NCBI GenBank assembly: GCA_006226495.1
Contig: SBGU01000043.1
Coordinates: 124,001-188,000, forward strand
DNA from: Alphaproteobacteria bacterium
GTDB lineage: Bacteria; Pseudomonadota; Alphaproteobacteria; Sphingomonadales; Kordiimonadaceae
DNA: 64,000 nucleotides
Reading direction: 5' to 3'
Shown here piece by piece: positions 25,731 to 35,720 of the stretch. Position 1 is the first letter of the stretch; each line of letters begins with the position of its first letter. The position numbers were made by a program, and so were the translations under genes. Under the pieces are notes generated by a model that saw only the letters and a list, made by a program, of their open reading frames with translations, did not search any database and was not told the origin of the DNA.

Positions 25731-28163
25731 ATGTTCCAGAATTATATCAAGACAGCGCTTCGCAACCTTATGCGGCACAAGCTTTATTCGGCGATCAATA
25801 TCGCCGGGCTTGCGGTCGGGCTTGCGGCCTTCATCCTGATCTCGCTGTTTGTGCATGACGAATTTTCCTGGGACACGCACTGGAGCCGGGGCGAGGATAT
25901 CTACCGTGTCGAAAACACCTATACCCGCGAGGGCGAGGTGCAGATCCGTTCCCCGCACGCGGTGGACCCGCTGAAGGATATCTTCCTGGATACCTTCCCG
26001 GAAACCGAGGCGGTGACCCGCTATCTGTCGTTCGATGTCGGCCTTCGGCTGGGTGGTGAAATGTATGGCCAGACCGTACTGTTCGCCGACCATAATTTTG
26101 CGGAATTCTTCGGCCTGCGTTTCCTGGAAGGCAACCCGGACACCGCCATGGCTGATGTCACGGGCGTGGTGCTGAGCGAACGCACCGCGCGGAAATTTTT
26201 CGGCGACACGCCGGCCCTTGGCCGCACCATCACCATGCACCTGCGCGATGGCGACCATGATTTCCATGTCAGCGGCGTCACCGAAAACCCGCGCCGGGAT
26301 TCGGTGGTGCAGCATGATTTCCTGGTCCCCTTCAGCCGCAGCTATTTTGAAGGCCAGCGCTGGTTCACCGAAGACTGGCGTTTTGCCGCGCGTGTGATGT
26401 ATGTGCGCCTGGCCCCTGGTGCCAACGCCGACGCGATCCGCGCCCAGTTCCCGGGCATTGTCGACCGCTACCTGCCCAAGGGCCAGGACAGCACGGAAAC
26501 CGGCCGCAACTGGTCGGTCGCCATCTCGATGCTGCCGATATCCGAGGCGCATCTATATGGCAACAGCGCGCAGGGCGACGCGAAACTGCTGTATGGTTTC
26601 CTGGGGGTGGCCTGCCTGATCCTGTTGATCGCGGTGGTGAACTTCCTGAACCTGTCGATGGCGCGCACGGCGCACCGGGCCCGCGAAGTGGCGGTGCGCA
26701 AGGTGCTGGGCGCCGCGCGCGGCCAGATCATCCAGCAGTTTCTGGGTGAATCGATCCTGCTTGCGCTTGTGGCGCTTGTGGTCGCGCTTGCGCTCGTCGA
26801 AGTCGCACTGCCTTATTATAACGCCTTCCTCGCCACCTTCCTCGATATGGACCTCCTGCACGAACCCATACTGGCGCTGCTGTGCCTGTTCCTGGGTATC
26901 GGGGTCGGGCTTGGCGCCGGCAGTTTCCAGGCGCTTTATTTCGCCATGCTGAAACCGCGCAATGTGCTTTATAGCAGCTCGGCGTCCGACAATGGCACGG
27001 GCCGGCTGCGGCAGGTGCTGGTGGTGGTGCAGTTCAGCATTTCCATCGCCCTGATGATCATCGCCTTTTTTGTCAACAAACAGACCCAGTTCGCGCAGGC
27101 ACTGGACCTCGGGTTCAATGCCGACAATCTGGTGGTTGTGAACCGCACCAACAATGCCCAGTCGGAAACCTTCAAGCGCCGGCTTCTGGAAAGCCCCTAT
27201 ATCACCGCCGTGGGACGTTCGTCCGATGTGCCGACCGAAGGCAGCGAGGACCGCATGCTGGTTCGCACCATCGGTGGCGACAGCGAGGTCACGATCGACG
27301 GCCTGCCCACCGGCCCCGATTTCTTCAAGGTCTATCAGATTCCGATGCTGGCCGGCCGGGCGCTGACGACCGGCGAAGCCGACACCGTGCGCAAGCGCGG
27401 CGAAGACGGCGCCTACCGCCAGGCCGGCAATATCGTCGTCAATGCCATGGCCGCCGAACGGCTGGGCTTCGCGTCGCCAGAGGCGGCTATCGGCCATATG
27501 TTCAGCCTCAATATCTCGTCGGATGTGCGGCTGGATGCCACCATCGTTGGCGTTGCCGCCGATTTCCATTTCGACAGCGCCCGCGATGTCATCCGCCCCG
27601 GCATCTATTATGTCGACCAGTATCGCTGGGCCGACATGACCGTGCGCTATGACGGTGCGCACCGCGAGGCCGCGCTGGCCGAGATTGCGGCTGCATGGCG
27701 TGAAATCTATCCGGATGCCATTTTCGAATATCGGGTCATGACCGAACTGGTGGAGCGCCAGTACCGCACCGATGCGCGGCTGGGCACGGTGCTCACCAGC
27801 TTCACCCTCCTGGCCATCGGCATTTCGGCCATGGGGCTTTATGGCCTGGCGTCCTTCACGGCGGAACGGCGCACGCGCGAGATCGGCATCCGCAAGGTGC
27901 TGGGCGCCCGGCTCATGGACATTGTCGGCCTGTTCCTGTGGCAATTCTCGAAGCCGATCCTGGTCGCGAACCTGATTGCCTGGCCCGCGGCCTTCCTGTT
28001 CCTGCGCGACTGGCTGCAGGGTTTTGCCTACCGGGTCGACATCGGCCTGTTGCCCTTTGTGGCGACGGCCCTGGTGGCGCTTCTGATCGGTTGGGCCACC
28101 GTGGCAGGCCGCGCGCTGATGGTCGCACGGGCCAACCCGATCAAGGCGCTCAGGTACGAATAA
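25731..28163 (+). CDS. MacB/FtsX-type ABC permease 4 of 6
   Basis: An 810-residue paralogue: MFQNYIKTALRNLMRHK start, TM1 GLAVGLAAFILISLFV, first coupling motif EVAVRKVLGAARGQI, second TREIGIRKVLGARLMD, ending NPIKALRYE. The ATG at 25731 lies 23 nt after permease 3 with AGCGAGGAAG as RBS; the open frame continues upstream inside permease 3 but is only a shadow there. The central region between modules (PRNVLYSSSASDNG) replaces the PARVLKANKSA phrase seen in permeases 1, 2 and 6, marking it as a distinct lineage. Confidence 0.93.
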   Translation: MFQNYIKTALRNLMRHKLYSAINIAGLAVGLAAFILISLFVHDEFSWDTHWSRGEDIYRVENTYTREGEVQIRSPHAVDPLKDIFLDTFPETEAVTRYLSFDVGLRLGGEMYGQTVLFADHNFAEFFGLRFLEGNPDTAMADVTGVVLSERTARKFFGDTPALGRTITMHLRDGDHDFHVSGVTENPRRDSVVQHDFLVPFSRSYFEGQRWFTEDWRFAARVMYVRLAPGANADAIRAQFPGIVDRYLPKGQDSTETGRNWSVAISMLPISEAHLYGNSAQGDAKLLYGFLGVACLILLIAVVNFLNLSMARTAHRAREVAVRKVLGAARGQIIQQFLGESILLALVALVVALALVEVALPYYNAFLATFLDMDLLHEPILALLCLFLGIGVGLGAGSFQALYFAMLKPRNVLYSSSASDNGTGRLRQVLVVVQFSISIALMIIAFFVNKQTQFAQALDLGFNADNLVVVNRTNNAQSETFKRRLLESPYITAVGRSSDVPTEGSEDRMLVRTIGGDSEVTIDGLPTGPDFFKVYQIPMLAGRALTTGEADTVRKRGEDGAYRQAGNIVVNAMAAERLGFASPEAAIGHMFSLNISSDVRLDATIVGVAADFHFDSARDVIRPGIYYVDQYRWADMTVRYDGAHREAALAEIAAAWREIYPDAIFEYRVMTELVERQYRTDARLGTVLTSFTLLAIGISAMGLYGLASFTAERRTREIGIRKVLGARLMDIVGLFLWQFSKPILVANLIAWPAAFLFLRDWLQGFAYRVDIGLLPFVATALVALLIGWATVAGRALMVARANPIKALRYE

Positions 28164-28215
28164 AAAAGGGGCAGCCGGCCCATAAAACGAACCGGCGACA
28201 GCGGAGGAAGACATC

Positions 28216-30657
28216 ATGTTTGGCAATTATTTTGTGACGGCGCTCAGGAACATCGGCAAGAACCGGCTGTTCTCGGTCATCAATGTGCTGGGCCTTGCGG
28301 TCGGGCTGATGGCGGCCCTGTTGATCCTGTTGTATGCGCGCTTCGAACTCAGCTACGACCAGTTCTGGAACAATGCCGACCGGCTGTACCGGGTCGACAT
28401 GACCTTCCGCACCGGCTCGAACCCGCTGGCGAAGGAACGCCAGGTTTCGGGCCAGGTTCAGGCCGCCTACCGTTCCTATTTTGGCGACAAGATCGAAGCC
28501 GCCACCCGCTTCCGGTATCTGGGTGCCACGGTGCGCCAGGGCGAAGACGCCCGCGGCGAAACCCTGACCTGGGCCGACGCCGACACCCTGAAGATTTTCC
28601 AGTTCGATTTGATCAAGGGCGATATCACCCGCGCCTTCACCGACAAATCCAGCCTGGCGGTCAGTGAAAGTTTCGCCGAACGCTGGTTCGGCGATGCCGA
28701 CCCCATGGACAAGGTGCTGTCGGTGTCCACCTTCAACCTGAAGCGGGACTACCGCATTGTCGCGGTGTTTGCCGATGTGCCGGACAACAGCGTGCTCAAT
28801 GACGTGAACGCCTTCGCGCTGATGGATGAAGAAGCCTTCGCCGAGCCGGTTTGGCTCATCAACAACTGGGGCTCCACCAGCGTGGCGCAATATCTGCTGT
28901 TGAAAGAAGGGGCATCCATCGACGAGATCAATGCCCAGACCCCGGCCATGCTGGACAAGTTCGCGCCGGTGCAAACCGGCAAGGGGTCTGATGCCTATGC
29001 CTATTCGGCCATGCTTCTGAAGGATTTTTACAGCCACTGGGTATCGTTCGAGGAAATGTCGACCGCACGCAAGGTGCAGGTGCTTCTGGCCATTGCCGTG
29101 GTGCTGGTGCTGATCGGCGCGATCAATTTTGTGAACCTGGCGACCGCGCGCGCCATCCGCCGCACGCGCGAGGTGGCGCTCAGGAAGGTGCTGGGCGCGC
29201 GCCGGGGCCAACTGATCGTGCAGTTCCTGACCGAAAGCTACCTGATCACCATTCTTGCGACCCTGATCGCCATCGTGCTGCTGGAGCTGTCGCTGCCCTA
29301 CTTCTCGGGCTTCCTCAATATGCCGCTGGCGCTTGATTATACCGACCCGGTCTATTGGATGGCGCTGGGTGCCATCGTGCTGGTGGTCGGCGCGCTTGCC
29401 GGTTTCTACCCGGCCTTTGCCATCAGCGGCAGCCGGCCGGGGCGTATCTTGCTCGCCAACAAATCCTCGGAAAGCCGGGCGGCTGTCATTGTGCGGCAGG
29501 TGCTGGTCACGGCGCAGTTCGCCATCTCGATCGTGCTGATCGTCGCGACCATCGTGATCTATTTCCAGACCTGGTATGTGCTGCATATGGACCCGGGTTA
29601 CGACCGGGAAAACCTGCTGGTGGTCCAGGGCCTGGGCCGGCCCGAGATCGAACCCAGAATGCTGGCATTCCGCGAAGCGGTGTCGCGCCTTCCGGAAGTG
29701 AAATCGCTGGCCATTTCGTCCGAAACGCCGTCGGACGGCAACAATAATTTCTCGAACGTCGGCCTGACCACCAACCCGGCGGAACAGGTGAATATCGGCG
29801 AACTGTGGATCGACGACAATTTCTTCGGGGTTTACGGCATTCCGCTTATTGCCGGCCGCATGTTCGACGAAAAGGTCGAAGGTGACCAGCATATCAAGGG
29901 CCGCGCCAAGATGGCGGTGCTGCCCGAGCTTCGGATCATGATCAACGAAAACGCGGCCCACTATCTGGGCTTCGACAGCGCGGCCGATGCGGTCGACAAG
30001 GTGATCTACTGGTATGACGCCACGCCCCTGCGCATCATCGGTGTGGTGGCGGATGCGCGCACCCAGTCGATGACCGAACCGCAGGGCCCGGAAACCTACC
30101 ATCTGTTCGCCGAGTACGGCATCAGCCTGACCGTGCGCTACACGGGTTCACCCTCGGTGCTGATCGACGATCTCGAGACCACCTGGAAACAGTTCGCGCC
30201 CTTCACGCCGCTGGTTTACAGCTTCGTCGACGACGCCGTGGCGGATGAGTTCGAGCAGGAAGTGCATATGTCGGCGGTGCTGAGCTTCTTCTCGGGGGTC
30301 GCGGTGGTGATCGCCTGCATGGGGCTTTATGGCCTGGCCGCCTTTTCAGCCGAACGCCGCACCCGCGAAATCGGCATCCGCAAGGTGCTGGGCGCCAGTG
30401 TGGTCGATATCGTCCTGTTGCTGCTGCAACAGTTTTCGCGGCCCGTTCTGGTGGCCAACATCATTGCCTGGCCGGTGGCCTTCTGGGTCATGACCGGCTG
30501 GCTGCAACAATATCCCAACCGTATCGGCGACTGGTACCTGCTGCCGGCCTGCCTTGTGGCCGGCCTCACGGCCTTTGTCATCGCCTGGCTGACTGTGGGT
30601 GGCAATGCCGCCCGGGTCGCCAACGCCAATCCCGTTAACGCCCTGCGCTACGAATAG
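28216..30657 (+). CDS. MacB/FtsX-type ABC permease 5 of 6
   Basis: An 813-residue paralogue: MFGNYFVTALRNIGKNR start, TM1 GLAVGLMAALLILLYA, first coupling motif EVALRKVLGARRGQL, second TREIGIRKVLGASVVD, ending NPVNALRYE. RBS AGCGGAGGAAG precedes the ATG. The 52-nt gap from permease 4 includes a weak GCCGGCC/CCGGC pairing. Like its sisters it has two periplasmic domains and eight predicted membrane segments. Confidence 0.93.
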   Translation: MFGNYFVTALRNIGKNRLFSVINVLGLAVGLMAALLILLYARFELSYDQFWNNADRLYRVDMTFRTGSNPLAKERQVSGQVQAAYRSYFGDKIEAATRFRYLGATVRQGEDARGETLTWADADTLKIFQFDLIKGDITRAFTDKSSLAVSESFAERWFGDADPMDKVLSVSTFNLKRDYRIVAVFADVPDNSVLNDVNAFALMDEEAFAEPVWLINNWGSTSVAQYLLLKEGASIDEINAQTPAMLDKFAPVQTGKGSDAYAYSAMLLKDFYSHWVSFEEMSTARKVQVLLAIAVVLVLIGAINFVNLATARAIRRTREVALRKVLGARRGQLIVQFLTESYLITILATLIAIVLLELSLPYFSGFLNMPLALDYTDPVYWMALGAIVLVVGALAGFYPAFAISGSRPGRILLANKSSESRAAVIVRQVLVTAQFAISIVLIVATIVIYFQTWYVLHMDPGYDRENLLVVQGLGRPEIEPRMLAFREAVSRLPEVKSLAISSETPSDGNNNFSNVGLTTNPAEQVNIGELWIDDNFFGVYGIPLIAGRMFDEKVEGDQHIKGRAKMAVLPELRIMINENAAHYLGFDSAADAVDKVIYWYDATPLRIIGVVADARTQSMTEPQGPETYHLFAEYGISLTVRYTGSPSVLIDDLETTWKQFAPFTPLVYSFVDDAVADEFEQEVHMSAVLSFFSGVAVVIACMGLYGLAAFSAERRTREIGIRKVLGASVVDIVLLLLQQFSRPVLVANIIAWPVAFWVMTGWLQQYPNRIGDWYLLPACLVAGLTAFVIAWLTVGGNAARVANANPVNALRYE

Positions 30658-30679
30658 GGCGGGAAAAAAGGAGATAACC

Positions 30680-33193
30680 ATGTTCAGGAACTATCTGATC
30701 ACCGCGCTCAGGCACATCATCAAGAACCGTTTGTTTTCGGTCATCAACGTGTTTGGCCTGGCTGTCGGGCTGATGAGCTGCATTCTTATCATGCTGTTCG
30801 TGCGCGACGAGCTTTCGTATGACGCCTGGATGAAGGACGGCGACCGTATCGTGCGCCTGCATTCGGCCTATTATACGCCGGACCGGCCGCCGTTCCTGAC
30901 CGTGCGGTCCGCAGGCCGCATGATGGAAGCGATCCGCGACTATGCGCCGGCGCAGGTGGAAACCGGCGTGCGCATGGTGTTCGACCGGCCGACCATCCGG
31001 GTCGGCGACAAGCTGTTCAACGAAACCATGGCGCTGGCGGACAGCACGTTCTTCGATGTCTTCGACCTGCCGTTTGTGGCGGGCAGCGCCGACACCTCGT
31101 TCCTGAAACCCTATGACATGGTGATCAGCGAACGCATGGCGATCAAATATTTCGGTCGCACCGATGTGATCGGCGAAACCATGACCGTCTGTTGCGCCAA
31201 CGACCAGCCGCTGGAAGCCACGGTCAGCGGCGTGCTGCGCGACCTGCCGGAAAACAGCCATATGGCGTTCGATTTCCTGGTGCTGATGGACCCGCACATG
31301 TTCGATTTTGCGCCCAATATCCTGAACACCTGGACCAGCGTGAACACCTATACCTATTTCAAGCTGCAGCCCGGTGCCACGGTCGCGGAGTTGAAGGAAC
31401 GCCTCTATTACTGGCTGGATAACGAAAGCCCCTTCATCGAGATGATGCCCGAAGGCATCAAACCCAGCCAGGGCATCAAACCGAACCTGATGCCGGTCAC
31501 CGACCTGCACCTGCATGCCCGCAAGGATGCCGGCAATATCGGCGACATGAAGGCGCTTGGCGACATCAACACGGTCTACAGCTTCACCGGGGTCGCGATC
31601 CTGATCCTGGTGATCGCCTCGATCAATTTCATGAACCTCTCTACTGCCCGCGCCGTTACCCGGGCGCGGGAAGTGGCGCTTCGGAAGGTGCTGGGCGCCT
31701 CGCGCATGCAGGTGGCGCTGCAGTTCCTGGGCGAGGCCGTGGCCATAACCGCCCTTGCGCTCCTGTTCGCGCTGGTGGGGGTCGAAATCGCGCTGCCCTA
31801 CTATAACGAAGCCATCGACCGCAGCCTGACCCTGAACCTGGTCGGCGACCTGCCGCTGTTCGCAAGCCTGGTGGCCGCCACCATTGCGGTTGGCCTGGTT
31901 TCTGGCAGCTATCCGGCGACCTACCTGTCGGGTTTCCTGCCGGCACGGGTGTTGAAGTCCAACAAATCCGCCGGCTTGGACGGTGCCAGCCGTTTCCGGG
32001 CCATCCTTGTGGTGTTCCAGTTCGCGGTCTCGATCGGCCTGACCGTCTGCACCGCCGTGGTCTATGGTCAGACCGTCTATGCCCGCACCATGGACCTTGG
32101 TTATGTGCATGAAGGCAAGCTGATCCTGAGGGGCCTGAACCGGGGTGAGCTTCGGGACCAGTATGACGCGCTGGCGGCCGAGCTTGGCAAGCTGCCGGGC
32201 GTGAAAAGTGTGGTCTATTCGTCCGAAGCCCCGAGCGAGGACAATGAAAACAACAGCGGTTTCCAGCTTCTGGATACCGCCGATACGGGCTCGACCGCCA
32301 GCAACCAGGTGGTCCTCAACTATCACACCTTCGGCTATGGCTTCTTCGAAGCTTATGGCATCAAGCCGGTTGCGGGCCGCACCTTCGACCGCGCGTTCGG
32401 CACCGATGTCATCACCCCGATCCCCGAAGGCGAGGACAGGGTGGGGGCCGCCACCGCGGTCATCAACGAAACCGCCATGCGGGCGCTTGGCTTCAGCCGG
32501 CCGCAGGAAGCGGTGGGCCGCACGCTCCGCAGCAACCTGTTCCGCGCCGGCAATTATGAACTGACCATCATCGGCGTGGTGCCGGATGTCTATTTCCGCT
32601 CCATCAAGTTTGGTGTGCGCCCGACCATCTATATGAACCGGCCCGATTTCTTCCGCCGCGCCACCATCACGTTCGACACAAACGATGTGGCGGGGCTGCT
32701 AAGCGGGGTTGAAAATGTCTGGCAGCGCATGGTGCCTGCCGCCCCCATCAGCCGGGAATTCCTGACCGACATGATCGGCGCCCAGTATGCCGCAGAAGAA
32801 GCGCAGGCCGAACTGTTCGCGGCCTTCGCAATCCTGGCCGTTGTGGTGGCCTGTCTCGGCCTTTATGGCCTGGCGGCCTTCACGGCCGAGCAGCGCACCA
32901 AGGAAATCGGCATCCGCAAGGTGCTGGGGGCCACAACGCTCGATATCGTGCGGCTCTTGGTATGGCAATTCTCGCGGCCCGTGCTCATTGCCAATGTGGT
33001 TGCCTGGCCCCTTGCCTGGTACCTGATGTCCGGCTGGCTTGAAGGTTTCCGCTACCGGATCGGCGATGAATATATCTGGATGATGGCGCTGGCCGCTGGC
33101 GCGGGTGCGCTGGCCATCGCCTGGGCCACCGTGGCGGGCCGTGCGATCCGGGTCGCGGGGGCCAATCCGATTCACGCGCTCCGGTACGAATGA
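30680..33193 (+). CDS. MacB/FtsX-type ABC permease 6 of 6
   Basis: An 837-residue paralogue, the longest of the six: MFRNYLITALRHIIKNR start, TM1 GLAVGLMSCILIMLFV, first coupling motif EVALRKVLGASRMQV, second TKEIGIRKVLGATTLD, ending NPIHALRYE. The ATG at 30680 has AAGGAGATAACC before it and lies 22 nt after permease 5. The operon ends here with an intrinsic terminator 33 nt on. TM1 resembles that of permease 1. Confidence 0.93.
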   Translation: MFRNYLITALRHIIKNRLFSVINVFGLAVGLMSCILIMLFVRDELSYDAWMKDGDRIVRLHSAYYTPDRPPFLTVRSAGRMMEAIRDYAPAQVETGVRMVFDRPTIRVGDKLFNETMALADSTFFDVFDLPFVAGSADTSFLKPYDMVISERMAIKYFGRTDVIGETMTVCCANDQPLEATVSGVLRDLPENSHMAFDFLVLMDPHMFDFAPNILNTWTSVNTYTYFKLQPGATVAELKERLYYWLDNESPFIEMMPEGIKPSQGIKPNLMPVTDLHLHARKDAGNIGDMKALGDINTVYSFTGVAILILVIASINFMNLSTARAVTRAREVALRKVLGASRMQVALQFLGEAVAITALALLFALVGVEIALPYYNEAIDRSLTLNLVGDLPLFASLVAATIAVGLVSGSYPATYLSGFLPARVLKSNKSAGLDGASRFRAILVVFQFAVSIGLTVCTAVVYGQTVYARTMDLGYVHEGKLILRGLNRGELRDQYDALAAELGKLPGVKSVVYSSEAPSEDNENNSGFQLLDTADTGSTASNQVVLNYHTFGYGFFEAYGIKPVAGRTFDRAFGTDVITPIPEGEDRVGAATAVINETAMRALGFSRPQEAVGRTLRSNLFRAGNYELTIIGVVPDVYFRSIKFGVRPTIYMNRPDFFRRATITFDTNDVAGLLSGVENVWQRMVPAAPISREFLTDMIGAQYAAEEAQAELFAAFAILAVVVACLGLYGLAAFTAEQRTKEIGIRKVLGATTLDIVRLLVWQFSRPVLIANVVAWPLAWYLMSGWLEGFRYRIGDEYIWMMALAAGAGALAIAWATVAGRAIRVAGANPIHALRYE

Positions 33194-33225
33194 CAGAGGC
33201 TCGTCGCAATTTTTAGCAAAAATCA

Positions 33226-33258
33226 GAAAGGCCGGTTTTTTGCCGGCCTTTCCCTTTA
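33226..33258 (+). terminator. Intrinsic terminator of the transport operon
   Basis: A perfect 10-bp stem (33226-33235 with 33243-33252) and 7-nt loop, followed by a T-rich tract. It ends the eight-gene operon. The remaining 33259-33499 is AT-richer non-coding sequence leading to the first DUF2336 gene; no clear promoter was found in it. Confidence 0.9.
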
Positions 33259-33499
33259 TTGCAGGGCTTGGCCCAGAATGGGCCGACGCCGCGCGCCCCG
33301 CCTTTGAAAAACAAGGGTTTACCCACAAGGTGCCTAAAATTTTATCTAATAAAATCATCCCGTTAGGGAAGGGCGACATATCAAGTTTAGTTCGAATTTT
33401 ACCCAATCATTGACGAAATTCTCAGTTTTCCATGAGATGCTTGATCATCAGGTAAAAGTGTATGAACACCTCGGGCGCGTATTTGGAGCCAAGATCGTG

Positions 33500-34519
33500 A
33501 TGATGAACCCCGTGTCTCTCGTAGATGCAGTGAAACTCGAAAAGATGGTGCTGGCGAAGCGCGTTGGGCGTTTCCTGGTTGCCGATCAGGCCGAGGAAGA
33601 ACGCTCTGCGGTCGAGAATGTGGCGCGCGTCCTGGCCCAGGATGTCTGCAATCAGGTGCGCGAGGTTCTGGCGTTCGAGCTTCGGAACTGCCGCACCCTG
33701 GCCCGCGACCTGGCTGAAAAGATCGCCCGCGATATCGAATCCGTGTCCGGCCCCTTCCTTCTGGAAACGCGGGCCTTCACCAACGAAGAAATGGCGCACC
33801 TGGTGCCGACCCTGAAGGAACATGCTATCAAGTCGCTGGCCCAGCGCCCGGACCTGCCGGAAAAGGTCGCGCATGCGGTCGCCAGCTACGGCATGGAACC
33901 CAGCGTCACCTCCCTGGTGCGTAACGACCGTATCGGCCTCAGCGAACGCGCCGCCGGCAAGGTGGTGGAACGTTTTGGCGGCAACCGCCGCCTGATGGAT
34001 CACCTCAGCGCCCGCGCCGACCTGCCGCTCAGCATCGTCGAACGTATCATCAGCACGGTGTCCGACCATGCGCGCGAAACGCTCATCGAACATTATACCC
34101 TGTCCGCCGACCTGGCCGACCGGGTCACCAACCATGGCCGTGTCGAGGTTCTGTGGAACAAGATCCGGGAATCGAACCCGGCCCAGGTGCATGCGTTTGT
34201 GACCGACCTGCGCACCAGCCGCCGCCTGAACCATTTGCTGGTTGTTGAACTGGCCGAACGGGGCAGCGCCGCCTTCATGGAAAGCGCGCTGGCGCTGGAG
34301 GCTGGTCTGCCGATCGGGCGTATCCGCGAAATCCTGACCCTGTCGGACCCCGCGGCTTTTGTACGCCTGATGCAGATGGCCAATGTCAGCAAGACCATGG
34401 CGCCCAAATATCTGCGTCTGGCCAAGAAATATCATGCCGAGACCAAAAAGATTGCCGATGGCGATGACGACATGGACAGCGCGTCCGACGCTGAAACCGA
34501 GACCAAAAAAGCCGGCTGA
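33500..34519 (+). CDS. DUF2336 domain protein 1
   Basis: A 339-residue, mostly helical soluble protein of the DUF2336 family, common in alphaproteobacteria and of unknown function. HEAT-like helical pairs run through the protein (VENVARVLAQDVCNQVREVLAFELRNC; HAFVTDLRTSRRLNHLLVVELAERG). The C-terminal tail is acidic and low-complexity (DGDDDMDSASDAE). The start is uncertain: I chose the ATG at 33500 because it aligns with the start of the neighbouring paralogue and follows GGAG, but the frame is open back to a TTG at 33410. Confidence 0.78.
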   Translation: MMNPVSLVDAVKLEKMVLAKRVGRFLVADQAEEERSAVENVARVLAQDVCNQVREVLAFELRNCRTLARDLAEKIARDIESVSGPFLLETRAFTNEEMAHLVPTLKEHAIKSLAQRPDLPEKVAHAVASYGMEPSVTSLVRNDRIGLSERAAGKVVERFGGNRRLMDHLSARADLPLSIVERIISTVSDHARETLIEHYTLSADLADRVTNHGRVEVLWNKIRESNPAQVHAFVTDLRTSRRLNHLLVVELAERGSAAFMESALALEAGLPIGRIREILTLSDPAAFVRLMQMANVSKTMAPKYLRLAKKYHAETKKIADGDDDMDSASDAETETKKAG

Positions 34520-34733
34520 TGGCGCCCGGAACGGGCTGCCGCACCGCTTGCCAAACCGCCCCGGGACGGGGCACCGAGCAACAGGGCGCTTTGGCGCAAG
34601 ACAGAAAGTCTGGTTGGATCAATAAGATGTTTACGCAACTTTCACGTGGGCATACTATTGCAAAAGTGGTTGGGTGCCACAGAGAGAAGCCCGTCCGCGG
34701 TTCGGGGCAACGCGGCGAACGGAAGGGCGACCT

Positions 34734-35702
34734 ATGCGCGTGACGACAACAGGTGTGTTGGACGCGGCAATGCAGGAAAAAATCTCGCTGACCAAGCGGG
34801 TCGGCCAGTTTCTGCACAGCCATCAGCCGCACGACGATGAACGGGGCACGGTTGAAAACGTGGCCCGGGCGCTGGCGCAGGACCTCAGCCTGCAGGTCCG
34901 CGAAGCCTTGGCGTTCGAGCTGCGCACCTGCCGCGACCTGCCGCACGACCTTGCCGCCCGCATCGCCACCGATGTCGAAGCCGTATCCGGCCCATTCCTC
35001 AAGGCCACACCCGCCTTCACCGACGACCAGCTTGCCAACCTGATCCCGCATCTGGCGGACCATGCCCATATCACGCTGGCGCGCCGCACCGACCTGGGCG
35101 ACCGGGCCATCTTCGCGCTTGTTACCGTGGCGGCGGAACCCGCGGTCACCTATCTGGTGCGCAACAGCGCGGCCGAATTGCCCGAACAGGCGTTTGGCAA
35201 GATCATCAACCGGTTCCGGGGCTCAAGCCGCCTCATGGAACTGCTGGCCGAACGCACCGACCTGCCGCAGGTGGTGGTGGACGACCTTCTGGACCTGGTG
35301 GCTGCAAGCTACCGGCGCCTCCTGACCGACCGCTACGGCCTCGACCGTCCGCTCGCCGACCGGCTGGTGAACAACAGCCGTTATGATGTGATCTGGGGCC
35401 AGGTACGGTATGCCAGCCCGCACCAGGTGCATGCGTTTGTGATCGACCTCAAGGGCCGCGGGCGCCTGAGCGAATCCCTGATCATCGACATGGCCGACCG
35501 GGGCTGCCTGAATTTCCTCGAAAGCGCCACCGCGCTTGATGCCGGCCTCACCCTCGCAGCCGTGCGGGCGGTCTTTACGTCCGGCGATACCCGCGCCTTC
35601 GTCAAGCTGATGCAACAGGCCGGTTTCTCGAAAGACGGTGCCACCAAATGCCACCGCATCGTCAGCTCCTACAATCGCCTGATGGGCGACACGGTAAAAT
35701 AG
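34734..35702 (+). CDS. DUF2336 domain protein 2
   Basis: A 322-residue paralogue of the preceding gene, sharing the order KRVGQFL, VENVARALAQDLSLQVREALAFELR, VSGPFL and QVHAFVIDL. It lacks the acidic tail. The ATG at 34734 follows GGAAGGGCGACCT. The 214-nt gap to the first copy and the divergence indicate an old tandem duplication, probably with separate control. No enzymatic motif is seen; a scaffold or protein-interaction role is possible. Confidence 0.78.
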   Translation: MRVTTTGVLDAAMQEKISLTKRVGQFLHSHQPHDDERGTVENVARALAQDLSLQVREALAFELRTCRDLPHDLAARIATDVEAVSGPFLKATPAFTDDQLANLIPHLADHAHITLARRTDLGDRAIFALVTVAAEPAVTYLVRNSAAELPEQAFGKIINRFRGSSRLMELLAERTDLPQVVVDDLLDLVAASYRRLLTDRYGLDRPLADRLVNNSRYDVIWGQVRYASPHQVHAFVIDLKGRGRLSESLIIDMADRGCLNFLESATALDAGLTLAAVRAVFTSGDTRAFVKLMQQAGFSKDGATKCHRIVSSYNRLMGDTVK

Positions 35703-35720
35703 ACCGGCCTTTCCCGACCC

